Below, in pieces: positions 1 through 7,516 of a stretch of DNA of 26,263 nt. Where the stretch lies: the NCBI GenBank assembly GCA_030560485.1, contig JAKTTS010000195.1, forward strand, positions 1 through 26,263, in the 5' to 3' direction. The translations under genes were made by a program, and so were the position numbers. Every line of letters begins with the position of its first letter. Positions within the stretch are counted from its first letter, which is position 1. This stretch comes from Ascoidea tarda (nom. inval.) (Eukaryota; Ascomycota; Saccharomycetes; Ascoideales; Ascoideaceae). The notes below the pieces were generated by a model. That model made no database searches and was not told where the DNA came from. It worked only from the letters and a program-made list of their open reading frames with translations.

Positions 1-192
1 TGGGTTCTGTCTATATATTATTATTGGTGAATAATATGTATTTAGCTATGTATATTAAAACTTATTCCTTGATTCTTTTCTCTTTTTAATTATTATTCTT
101 TTCTGCCTCTTTTATACTGTAAAAATAGATACTCTTTTGGGGCAATCAGTTCTTGTGGCTAGAACACGATTTGTGGCTAAAACCTGTTGAAC

Positions 193-214
193 TGAGTCAT
201 AATGTATTACGTAA
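193..214 (+). promoter_or_regulatory. Paired bZIP-type sites upstream of ARV1
   Basis: Positions 193-199 read TGAGTCA, the exact Gcn4/AP-1 consensus. Positions 207-214 read TTACGTAA, a Yap1-type palindrome. Both lie about 120-140 bases before the ARV1 ATG, a normal distance for yeast activator sites. Such short sites also occur by chance, and binding is inferred from the motif alone. Confidence 0.35.
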
Positions 215-268
215 CAAAGTCATGTGTTGACACACGAGAAGTGAGGGCACAAAAAGAAGAAACAGATA

Positions 269-296
269 TCAGAAGGATAATCTCAGAAGGACAATC
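269..296 (+). repeat. 14-bp tandem duplication in ARV1 5' flank
   Basis: TCAGAAGGATAATC at 269-282 is followed directly by TCAGAAGGACAATC at 283-296, with 13 of 14 positions identical. It lies in the likely 5' leader of ARV1. It is probably a simple slippage duplication, and no function is evident. Confidence 0.8.
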
Positions 297-332
297 TTAG
301 GTGGGAATAGATTGGTGGACAGGTGATTGAAG

Positions 333-1181
333 ATGAAATGCATTGAGTGTGGAACGAGAAGCAGCAACCTTTACACGATCTATAAAGCAGCGAGTGGCAA
401 ACAGACTGTGAGCAAAGGAGATCTTTCTACTATTAAATTGAACGTTTGTTCGAAGTGCAACAGTACTGTTGATAAGTACATTGAGTACGATAATTTTATC
501 TTATTTATTGACATATTGTTATTGAATGCCGGTGCGTTTAGACATTTGATATTCAATGTGTTGGAGGATGAGGAAGTGTATTACAGGCATGTCTCTGAGC
601 ACCAATGTGCTGACATTGGTGGAGCTGGAGCTGGGGAAAACCATGGGATGGAAAGCAGGCTCCGGAGAACAGTGAGCCGGCACAAAAAGTTTCTTCGGCT
701 CTACACAGTGTGTGTTCTTTTCGAGGTGTACTTGAGTTGGGCCTACGAAGAACGGAACTTACCCTTAGACGTGCTTGAAGTGGTGCGGGGCCGACGCAGC
801 GCGGGCAGTGCGGTTGGTGTGGGATATGTGCGCGTGTACTTGCTGTATTTGGCACGCTGCGTGGCCGGTTCGGCCGTGATGCAGGTCCTGATCGCAGCTG
901 TGGTTGCGGCATTCTACGGCCACAGCGGGCACGCGCCCCCCGCGAGCTGGCAAAGCGTCAGCATGGTGGTGGTGGTGACACAGGCAGTCAAGTTGCTTCC
1001 TGTTGTGATGTTGATTTGGCCGTACGAGTCGCTGGTGCCAGTTCAGATAGTGCGCTGTCTCGGCAACTGCTACACCGTCGAGGGGCTCCGTATCGTGCTT
1101 GGATGTCCCAGGACCGTGGCGGCGGCGGTGGTGGTGTTCGCGTTGAGCGTGAAGATGCTTCTCCGGTTCTTGTGCGGCTAG
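333..1181 (+). CDS. ARV1: Arv1-like ER lipid-homeostasis membrane protein
   Basis: This encodes 282 residues from the first ATG and is recognised as Arv1, an ER membrane protein for sterol and GPI-intermediate homeostasis. The N-terminal Arv1 homology domain is clear: a zinc ribbon with C3, C6, C39 and C42, then VDKYIEYDNFILFIDILLLN and GAFRHLIFN, which match the family signature. Four hydrophobic stretches follow at about residues 118-136, 163-200, 205-235 and 260-282. The conserved LIWPYE stands in the third, and EGLRIVLGC comes before the fourth. The loop between the two zinc knuckles is longer than I recall for S. cerevisiae. The oddity is composition: the first 230 bases are AT-rich like the neighbours, while about 600-1181 is GC-rich (two 60-base rows counted by hand gave 68 and 70 percent) and codes for Val/Ala/Arg/Gly-rich sequence. 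The family call rests mainly on the N-terminus. Confidence 0.88.
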   Translation: MKCIECGTRSSNLYTIYKAASGKQTVSKGDLSTIKLNVCSKCNSTVDKYIEYDNFILFIDILLLNAGAFRHLIFNVLEDEEVYYRHVSEHQCADIGGAGAGENHGMESRLRRTVSRHKKFLRLYTVCVLFEVYLSWAYEERNLPLDVLEVVRGRRSAGSAVGVGYVRVYLLYLARCVAGSAVMQVLIAAVVAAFYGHSGHAPPASWQSVSMVVVVTQAVKLLPVVMLIWPYESLVPVQIVRCLGNCYTVEGLRIVLGCPRTVAAAVVVFALSVKMLLRFLCG

Positions 1182-1265
1182 ACTGCGGAAACGCGACCGG
1201 CAGTGAGATTCGAAAGCGGCCGGTTCTTAAATACAGCAGCATTGGCCTGCTTTTGTTATTCTTTA

Positions 1266-2114
1266 ATGCTTACTTTTCTTGCTTCAACCACTATAATCAC
1301 TGCATTTACCTCAAATGCTGCAATTGCTTCAATTACTCAAAAAATGAACTCCAGAGACTCTTCAAATCTAAATCACTTCAACAAACCAAATAAAAATTCG
1401 AAAAAACCCTCCACGAATTTTCAGAAAAAGAAACCTGTTTTCGCTTCTTCTGATGATTTTCAGGTCAACTATGGTTCAATTTCTAATAAAAATATTGCTT
1501 CTAGTGACTCAATCCATGCCAAATTATCTTCTTTGCTTGTTAAAAACAATAATATAATTGCCTACGATTATATTAAACATCAGCTATACAAAATATACGC
1601 TCAATTGAATCAGAATATAAATGAAAATAAACCAAGCCATGAAATTACTTTACTATTAAATAAATTCTTTGTATTAAATAACATCTTTCTTGATTATGAA
1701 ATAATGAATCGTAAAAATATTCATAATGAAAATAAAAATTTCATTGAAACAACAAATATCATCAATTATCCTCAATTTCCATCTATAGACTCGATTATTA
1801 ATATCGATAACAAAAATATTCAAAATCATGCTCAAAATCGTACTCAAAACCATACTCAAAATCATGTACAAGTCAATAATCATAATCATAATCATAACTA
1901 CAACCCTATAAAAATTCATAATCATATAAAAAAATCAAACTCTTTAAAAAAATCCTCAAAACAACATCGTAAACTCAAATATAAAAGATCTTACATCTAC
2001 AATAAACCTTCTATCCACCCCAAAATCACAGGTTATGACTCTACATACAACTACAATAACTTACTTATGTCAACTCCAAGATCCTTTTACGAACAAAATC
2101 GAAGTAAAATTTAA
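1266..2114 (+). CDS. Unrecognised Asn/His-rich protein
   Basis: This is an open frame of 282 residues if translation starts at the ATG at 1266. Another in-frame ATG at 1344 would give 256 residues, and the frame is open upstream only to a GTG at 1203. I do not recognise the product. From 1266 the first 25 residues are hydrophobic and Ser/Thr/Ala-rich and could be a targeting sequence or merely translated leader. A basic Asn/Lys stretch follows, then a more ordered segment at about residues 70-150 (KLSSLLVKNNNIIAYDYIKH onward) with helical spacing of Leu/Ile. Next come a Gln-Asn-His repeat and a strongly basic C-terminus (KKSNSLKKSSKQHRKLKYKR). Its start is only 84 bases after the ARV1 stop, in the same direction. 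The length without stops in such AT-rich DNA and the ordered middle argue for a real gene. The identity and the start are uncertain. Confidence 0.6.
   Translation: MLTFLASTTIITAFTSNAAIASITQKMNSRDSSNLNHFNKPNKNSKKPSTNFQKKKPVFASSDDFQVNYGSISNKNIASSDSIHAKLSSLLVKNNNIIAYDYIKHQLYKIYAQLNQNINENKPSHEITLLLNKFFVLNNIFLDYEIMNRKNIHNENKNFIETTNIINYPQFPSIDSIINIDNKNIQNHAQNRTQNHTQNHVQVNNHNHNHNYNPIKIHNHIKKSNSLKKSSKQHRKLKYKRSYIYNKPSIHPKITGYDSTYNYNNLLMSTPRSFYEQNRSKI
1821..1868 (+). repeat. 12-bp coding repeat, four copies
   Basis: Four consecutive 12-base units with the pattern CAA AAY CRT RYN encode Gln-Asn-His/Arg-Ala/Thr/Val repeats. A short CAT-AAT run follows, giving alternating His-Asn. This looks like an expanded microsatellite inside the unrecognised ORF. 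Confidence 0.8.
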
Positions 2115-2374
2115 CTATTTATTTATACTTTAATCACCATTTATTTTGACTTGCTTATACCATCTATATACCATCTCTATACTTTGCTGTCTCTGTTTCT
2201 CTCTTCTCTCATTTGTCACCACCATCGTGGTATTCAGTTCCTTTCTATCCATCCCCCTGGTATTTTTTTTGTTTCCATTTTTTTTTACCACTGAAAATTT
2301 TATTGTTCTCCATTCTTATCAGTACACTATTCCATTCCTGCAACTTATAATAAATTACCTAACAATTACAATAT

Positions 2375-3328
2375 ATGTCAAACAATAAGTCAAACTCGAA
2401 AACCCATTTAATTGCTGGTTTCACAGGCGGCTTGTTATCTGCTGTAACACTTCAACCTCTTGATTTATTAAAAACGAGAATTCAACAGCAATCAAATTCC
2501 ACAATATCAAATAGCGCTAATCTTATTCATAATATTTATCATATCAAAAATGTTAAAAATTTATCAAATATCTTCGAATTATGGAAAGGCACTTTACCTT
2601 CCGCTTTAAGAACTTCAATTGGAAGTGCTTTATATTTAACTTGTTTAAATTATTTTAGATCTTCTTTAGCTAAAAAAAACTTTAATCAAATTCAAAATCA
2701 AAATCAAAACTTTTCTTCATCAAATTTACCAAAACTATCAATGAAAGAAAATCTATTAACTGGAGCTTTAACAAGAGCATTTGTGGGTTTTTTAACAATG
2801 CCTTTCACCGTTATTAAAACAAGATATGAATCGACTCTTTATAACTATAATTCTTTAAATCATGCAATTAAATCAATTTATAATGAAAACAATTTACCAA
2901 CAAAAGTCAATGGCGTTAAAAATTTTTTTCTAGGTTTTAATGCAACTACAATTAGAGATGCTCCATATGCTGGTATATACGTCTTGATTTATGAAAAATT
3001 TAAACTAATTTTAAATAATTATAACAATAATAACAATAATAACAATAATTCCTTATCAATAAATTCTTCAATAATAAACTCTTCATCTGCTATAACCGCC
3101 GCTAGTTTAGCGACAACTATTACTGCTCCTTTTGATACAATAAAAACAAGGATGCAATTGAATCCGAAAACTTACAATTCTTTTTTCAAAACTTTTAAAT
3201 TAATCTTAACCAATGAAAAGTTCAAAAATTTATTTCAAGGTTTGAGTTTAAGGTTAACCCGAAAAGCATTGAGTGCAGGAATTGCATGGTGTATCTATGA
3301 AGAAATCGTTACTAAATTGACAATATAA
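2375..3328 (+). CDS. HEM25: Mitochondrial glycine carrier Hem25 (SLC25A38 family)
   Basis: This is a mitochondrial carrier protein of 317 residues, close to the usual length of just over 300. It imports glycine across the inner membrane for the first step of heme synthesis. All three carrier repeats are visible with their P-x-D/T-x-x-K-x-R signatures: PLDLLKTRIQQ near residue 28, PFTVIKTRYES near 145 and PFDTIKTRMQL near 253. Family-specific features are HLIAGFTGGLLSAVTLQPLD at the start, LWKGTLPSALRTSIGSALY, and FLGFNATTIRDAPYAGIYV. The ATG at 2375 fits the family N-terminus. A run of Asn residues from AAC-AAT-AAT repeats (3023-3049) sits between the fourth and fifth membrane helices. It is a typical lineage-specific loop insertion that should not disturb the fold. 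Its 3' end faces the next gene (convergent). Confidence 0.93.
   Translation: MSNNKSNSKTHLIAGFTGGLLSAVTLQPLDLLKTRIQQQSNSTISNSANLIHNIYHIKNVKNLSNIFELWKGTLPSALRTSIGSALYLTCLNYFRSSLAKKNFNQIQNQNQNFSSSNLPKLSMKENLLTGALTRAFVGFLTMPFTVIKTRYESTLYNYNSLNHAIKSIYNENNLPTKVNGVKNFFLGFNATTIRDAPYAGIYVLIYEKFKLILNNYNNNNNNNNNSLSINSSIINSSSAITAASLATTITAPFDTIKTRMQLNPKTYNSFFKTFKLILTNEKFKNLFQGLSLRLTRKALSAGIAWCIYEEIVTKLTI
3023..3049 (+). repeat. AACAATAAT x3 microsatellite inside HEM25
   Basis: Three perfect 9-base units encode Asn in frame within a loop of the carrier. The Asn run continues the species-wide habit of inserting AAT/AAC repeats into coding regions. Confidence 0.85.
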
Positions 3329-3496
3329 AATTATAACGAAATTATTATTACAATTAATTATATACATGTAATATATTGAATAAAAGAATAACTTGTATTA
3401 TAGATACTAAATTATATTATACTATATTATAAACAAAAAATTAAAAGATTAACAATAAAACATAAAGTATAAAACATAAAACATAAAACATTAAAT
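3329..3496. terminator. Convergent 3' region of HEM25 and the next gene
   Basis: This short AT-rich stretch between two converging stops must hold both 3' ends. It contains efficiency-like TATA-rich motifs (TATATACATGTAATATAT area) and a run of ATAAAACAT-type units at about 3456-3490, which would serve as A-rich or T-rich 3' end signals on either strand. The role is inferred from gene orientation and composition. Confidence 0.5.
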
Positions 3497-4492
3497 TTAT
3501 ATAAAAGAACTGATTAAACTATTTCGTTGTAAATTTCCTTTGAAAGTTTGAATATTGTTATAATTATGGTTGTTATGATTATGATGGTTATGATGGTTAT
3601 GATGAGAATCATCATCACTATTGTAATCATAATCTTCTTCAGAAGAAGAATATGATAAGGAAGGGGCTCTATGAAGTTCAAAATTTTTATATTGGTGTTT
3701 ATATTGATTTTCAATTGATTGGCTATTCAAGCTATTAGAAGATGCTCTTGATAATGATAATTCTGATAAATCAATTTCTTCATCAAGATCGTTATAATCT
3801 GAATATTTTTTAGTGTATTGGTAACTAGAGGATAAATCATTAGAAATACTGGAATCATTATCGTTATCATTATCATCTTCGCTGTCATAATCAGAATCGG
3901 TTTCAGGCTCAGATAAATCATAATGGTGATTATCATCGTCCATACTCTTATTGTAATTATAATTATTATCAATATTACTATTGTTGACATTAATATTATT
4001 ATTATTATTATTATTAGACTCAATTATCAAAGAGTTTTTAGAGTTAACTTTTGAAACATAATAAAAATCGTTAGAATCATAAACATATTCATAATAATTA
4101 GAATCGTCATCGTCATCGTTATTATTATCATCTTCACCTCCATCTTCGTTGTTGTTTTTATCTTTATTAGTAATGTTATTTAGATTATAATTGCTAGAGA
4201 AATTATTGTTCTTAATTAAATCCGGGTCCTGAATTTCTTCTATATTTTCAATATAATCAATATCATTTTTCATTTCATCTTCTATTTCATTTTCATTGTC
4301 ATTGGTATTCTGATTTTCATATTTATAGTTAACAGTAGAGGGTGATTTATCTATTATATGATTAACTAAATTATCCAATAAGGTGGCATGAGCAACTAGC
4401 ACTCTTAAGTCTATATCATTTTTACTAGCTTCAAAAGCTAGTTTAGATTTAGCCTTTATGGCCAATAATTGATAACTTTGAATTGGGTCCAT
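3497..4492 (-). CDS. Acidic Asn/Asp-rich protein of unknown function
   Basis: This encodes 331 residues with a clear ATG at 4492. The first 50 residues look ordered and alpha-helical, with SYQLLAIKAKSKLAFEASKN then DLRVLVAHATLLDNLVNHI. From memory, this short N-terminal pattern (L..A..K.KL..EAS..D.DLR.LV.HA.LLD.L) occurs in uncharacterised fungal proteins, but I cannot verify that here. The rest is mostly low complexity: Asn and Asp/Glu runs made from AAT/GAT repeats, Ser-rich acidic patches, and a more distinctive stretch near residue 270 (LHRAPSLSYSSSEEDYD) that could be a phosphorylated motif. The last residues (GNLQRNSLISSFI) again look non-random. No catalytic motif, membrane segment or signal peptide is seen. 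The gene is convergent with HEM25 and starts about 790 bases before the tRNA-Ile gene. Confidence 0.75.
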   Translation of the reverse strand: MDPIQSYQLLAIKAKSKLAFEASKNDIDLRVLVAHATLLDNLVNHIIDKSPSTVNYKYENQNTNDNENEIEDEMKNDIDYIENIEEIQDPDLIKNNNFSSNYNLNNITNKDKNNNEDGGEDDNNNDDDDDSNYYEYVYDSNDFYYVSKVNSKNSLIIESNNNNNNNINVNNSNIDNNYNYNKSMDDDNHHYDLSEPETDSDYDSEDDNDNDNDSSISNDLSSSYQYTKKYSDYNDLDEEIDLSELSLSRASSNSLNSQSIENQYKHQYKNFELHRAPSLSYSSSEEDYDYNSDDDSHHNHHNHHNHNNHNYNNIQTFKGNLQRNSLISSFI

Positions 4493-5277
4493 TGTTATCA
4501 GTCAATTAGTTATTAGAATCAGATAAGCAGAAAATAGTAGAAAAAAGTGGAGATAAAATAGCACAAAATTTATGGTGCAAATATAATAGAAGATAATAAA
4601 ACCAAATAATTGAAAACAAGACAATTCTTTAAAAAAAAACGAAATGAGGAAGGAAAAGAGACTTTATATTATTTGCTACTTGCAAGATAATGTTTTGCTA
4701 TTTGTAAGCTCAAATTAGTAATTGAGAAAGAAAGAAATGAGATTTTGATCACTTTCCTTTTCGATAAAAAAAAGATTTAGAGTCATCCGAGCGCTTGGCA
4801 CAAAGCAGCCACATTTCGACCCAAATGGCGAAAAAAAGAAAGAAAAATTCAAGATTAGGCTGGCAGATATCGCAAAACACAAAGAGAATATCTCCAGCAA
4901 ACGAAAAAACAACGGCTCGGACTCTTGGGCTTTTTTTGAGACAATAAAAAAACAGAGCATTTCCCGGCCAAGACAAAAATCACGCAAAGATGTTTTGATT
5001 ATTATTGTTATTAATATTCCGTAACCGCAAGCCAGCCGTGTGGGACTTGTAGACCTATATAGTAGCTATAAACTGTTGTTTAAGAATAACCAAAACCAAT
5101 TTCTTAATTCTAAGCGAGTTGTAGGGAAACCTGAGCTTACAGGGAAAAACCTACGCAAATCAGATAGAGAAAAATTTTAGGATCTTAAGAGTTAAAGTCC
5201 CATGTCTTTTCTAAAAGAAAGATGTTTTGACCCAGAACTATGGATAAAACCAGATCTACAGACTCATAGCATCACAA
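4493..5277. other. Intergenic region between the acidic protein and tRNA-Ile
   Basis: About 785 bases without a convincing gene. The left part is purine-rich and AT-rich and is the promoter side of the minus-strand gene. A patch at about 4775-4985 is richer in G+C and open on the minus strand for up to 90 codons, but that frame lacks a good start and looks like chance. A nested hairpin lies at 5121-5154, and a short TTTCT-AAA-AGAAA stem lies near 5200-5215. A small non-coding RNA could lie here, but none is recognised. Confidence 0.5.
5121..5154. repeat. Nested inverted repeat upstream of tRNA-Ile
   Basis: GTAGG (5121-5125) pairs with CCTAC (5150-5154). Inside it CCTG (5130-5133) pairs with CAGG (5140-5143) around a six-base loop. 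The two purine-rich internal strands (gaaa and gaaaaa) would face each other. It is short but well nested, and its function is unknown. Confidence 0.5.
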
Positions 5278-5351
5278 GGTCTCTTGGCCCAGTTGGTTAA
5301 GGCACCGTGCTAATAACGCGGGGATCAGCAGTTCGATCCTGCTAGAGACCA
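5278..5351 (+). tRNA. tRNA-Ile (anticodon AAU), intronless
   Basis: A 74-base cloverleaf is complete. Acceptor GGTCTCT pairs with AGAGACC and the discriminator base is A. The D arm begins TTGGCCCAGTTGG (A box). The anticodon stem CCGTG/CGCGG includes one G-T pair and has loop CTAATAA, giving anticodon AAT (Ile, decoding AUU/AUC after A-to-I editing). The T arm AGCAG-TTCGATC-CTGCT contains the B box GTTCGATCC at 5331-5339. No intron and no encoded CCA is seen. It stands about 104 bases before the RPC25 start, in the same direction. Confidence 0.97.
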
Positions 5352-5358
5352 TTTTTTT
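5352..5358 (+). terminator. Pol III terminator of tRNA-Ile
   Basis: Seven consecutive T bases directly follow the discriminator base, the standard RNA polymerase III stop. Confidence 0.9.
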
Positions 5359-5455
5359 GACTATTTAGTGCTTTCTAGTTTTTTTTGATTTCTATAGTGC
5401 TTTATTGTTTTTTTCATGCTTGTTCTTCTCAATCTTACAATACCAAATGCTCTAA

Positions 5456-6142
5456 ATGTTTATTCTCTCTGTTATATCTGACTTGGTCAAAGTACGTCCA
5501 GATGAGTTTGGAATACCCAGAAAGAAAGCCATTGTCAGAAATCTCAACAAAAAATACTCAAACAAAAATCTACCCAATCTTGGTTTAGCCATATCGGTCT
5601 GGGATTTAATTACTGTTGATGTTGGTTTATTGAAACCTGGAGATGGTTCTATATACATAAATGTCAAGTTTAGAATTGTTTTATTCAAACCTTTTATTGG
5701 AGAAGTTTTGGAAGGTTGGATTCAAGAATCCACTGAAGATGGTTTAAAAATCAAAACTTTATTTTTCAATGAAATTTTTATACCAAAGGATTTAATTTTT
5801 GAAAACAGCAGATTTGACTCAATTGAAAAATGTTGGATTTGGAGGCCTGATTTGGATGATGATACATTGTTATATTTAGACTTAAATGAGAAAATCCGAT
5901 TCAGAATTCATCAAGAGATTTTTAATAACATCAAACCGACCGGGCCAAATGATGATGAAGATGAAGAGGAAGAGGAAGAAGTTCTTCCCAATCTAAACAA
6001 TTCAAATGACAAAAATGTTGATATCAATCAGAATTCGCAGACTGAGAATCAAAAACCAAAAAAAGAACCCAAACCTCCTGCCTATGCATTGATTGCCAGT
6101 TGCCAGACTGACGGGATGGGTGTTATTAGTTGGTGGAACTGA
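5456..6142 (+). CDS. RPC25: RNA polymerase III subunit Rpc25 (Rpb7-like)
   Basis: This encodes 228 residues, close to the usual length for this family. Rpc25 forms the stalk of RNA polymerase III with Rpc17 and works in initiation in the nucleus. The N-terminal tip domain (MFILSVISDLVKVRPDEF, GLAISVWDLITVDVGLLKPG, DGSIYINVKFRIVLFKPF) and the S1-like OB domain (GEVLEGWIQESTEDGLKI, NEIFIPKDLIFE, WIWRPD, LNEKIRFRIHQEIF) match the family in order. The C-terminus PPAYALIASCQTDGMGVISW is near-diagnostic. An acidic spacer of Asp/Glu, then Asn/Gln-rich sequence, lies at about residues 164-205 just before it. The ATG at 5456 gives the family start MFILS. The close upstream tRNA gene means that the two polymerases work on adjacent promoters here. 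Confidence 0.95.
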   Translation: MFILSVISDLVKVRPDEFGIPRKKAIVRNLNKKYSNKNLPNLGLAISVWDLITVDVGLLKPGDGSIYINVKFRIVLFKPFIGEVLEGWIQESTEDGLKIKTLFFNEIFIPKDLIFENSRFDSIEKCWIWRPDLDDDTLLYLDLNEKIRFRIHQEIFNNIKPTGPNDDEDEEEEEEVLPNLNNSNDKNVDINQNSQTENQKPKKEPKPPAYALIASCQTDGMGVISWWN

Positions 6143-6461
6143 TCTAATAAATCGGTTTATCACAACTATTAAAAGTATTACAATTGGTTGACCTATGATT
6201 TAAATCTTGATTTAAATCAATTATTATGTAGCATCGTAGGTTGGGGGGTTTTATACTCTGGGCATTCAGCGTCTATGATAACTTTTCAGCATCTCAATTG
6301 TGCAGCATGAACGAGAATGGTTTTAATATAACTGCTCGAAACTTTAAATAAATTTCCATTTGCACGTGATAGTAAATTACATTTTTTGTTTAAAAATTAT
6401 CAGCTCTTAATTAACGAATCGTTCAATATTATCACAATTGATTTATAAACAGATATCAATA
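6143..6461 (+). other. RPC25-ALG14 intergenic region with E-box
   Basis: About 320 bases hold the RPC25 3' end and the ALG14 promoter. A double palindrome, GATTTAAATC repeated with a TT spacer, lies near 6197-6218. A CACGTG E-box stands at 6363-6368 in the context TGCACGTGAT, matching Cbf1/Pho4-type sites, roughly 95 bases before the ALG14 ATG. No further gene is seen. Confidence 0.5.
6363..6368 (+). promoter_or_regulatory. CACGTG E-box upstream of ALG14
   Basis: The context ATCACGTGCA (read on the minus strand) fits Cbf1 (RTCACRTG) and overlaps a Pho4-type GCACGTG. It lies at a normal promoter distance from ALG14. The function is inferred. Confidence 0.35.
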
Positions 6462-7516
6462 ATGGATCTGCTCAATTTTTTTAATTTTTTTTTGGTTATA
6501 TCTTTAGTTTTCACGTTGAGATTGTGTTTCATTCTTCCATGTGTCAATTTAACTTTAAGTTCCAAAAACGATCACCATAATTCGAATTCGAATTCTAATT
6601 TGAATTCGCACTCAAACACCAACACCAATACTAATTATAATTATAATTATAATATTAATTATAATAGCGATTATAACAGCAATAAAAAATGCAAAAACAA
6701 AACTAACAATAACAATAATAATATTATTGAAAACAAAAAAAAAAGCGAAATTGAAACTAAAATTAACAATTTTGTAAACTTTCAGGATTTGCCCGATTTT
6801 TTAAATAAACCAATTTTATTTTTAATACTTAGACCCTTTGGGTTTTTAATGCAAAATTTAAGCTTATTATTAACTAATTTAAATTCAAAATTACGAGTTA
6901 ATCATGAAAATAATCATATAATGATCCTATTAGGTTCGGGAGGCCATACAGGAGAAATGATCAGGATTTTATCAAATTTGGAAATTAAAAATAAATTTAA
7001 GTATATCACCTGGGTAATTTCTTCTGGAGATAAATCTTCTTTAATTAAAGCTCAGTACTTTGAAAAAAAATACTTGTTAAATAACACCTTGAGTGATGAT
7101 GATGGCGATGATGAAAAAAGATTAAATGAAAACAAAACAATAACAAAATACTTGATATTACCCAGAGCAAGAAACATTTCACAGAACTATTTCAAATCAA
7201 TATTCACCACAATATACTGTTTTTTAGTGACTAGTATAAGAATTTTTTTTTGTTTGAATTTAAAAAATACCCTAATATCTTGATTTGCAACGGTCCAGGC
7301 ACATCGGTTCCATTATGCTACATTTTTTTTTTAATCAAATTGCTAACATTGGGTTTGCTTAACAATAAAATCATTTACATTGAAAGCCTAGCAAGAGTGA
7401 ACAACTTGTCACTCACAGGATACCTACTCTATCCTATTGTCGATAGATTTATCGTTCAGTGGGACAAGTTGCACAAGAAGTTTCGTAGAAGCGAATATTT
7501 TGGAATATTGGTCTAA
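6462..7516 (+). CDS. ALG14: UDP-GlcNAc transferase anchor subunit Alg14, split across two frames
   Basis: Alg14 anchors the catalytic Alg13 to the ER membrane for the second step of dolichol-linked N-glycan assembly. From the ATG at 6462 there is an N-terminal membrane segment (about residues 6-30), a lineage-specific Asn-rich insert (about 36-95), then the family core: MILLGSGGHTGEM at about 154-166, ITWVISSGDKSS, and LPRARNISQNYFKSIFTTIY. The frame then closes at 7281-7283, but the rest of the protein continues in the -1 frame: PNILICNGPGTSVPLC, IIYIESLARVNNLSLTGYLL, YPIVDRFIVQWDKL and the C-terminal EYFGILV, ending at 7516. The change of frame falls on nine T bases (7243-7251). In the first frame they read (A)T TTT TTT, a canonical X XXY YYZ -1 slippery site, and slipping lands exactly on the second frame. 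A missing T (real or a sequencing error) gives the same picture. The well-conserved second half suggests that the gene is functional or was until recently. Confidence 0.9.

Larger units (their letters stand above)
1..332 (+). other. Upstream region of ARV1
   Basis: This is the non-coding 5' flank of ARV1. It is AT-rich at the far left and of mixed composition closer to the gene. No gene ends or begins in it within the window. It holds a pair of bZIP-type sites and a 14-bp tandem duplication, listed separately. The ARV1 frame is open back to a TTG at 327, but the first ATG is at 333. Confidence 0.6.

Noticed and set aside
2146-2388. Hydrophobic 80-codon frame before HEM25
   Set aside because: It lacks an ATG, is T-rich promoter sequence, and runs past the HEM25 start in another frame.
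4715-4987. Minus-strand 90-codon frame between the acidic protein and tRNA-Ile
   Set aside because: It starts without a plausible ATG context, overlaps an equal-length frame in another register and shows no motif.
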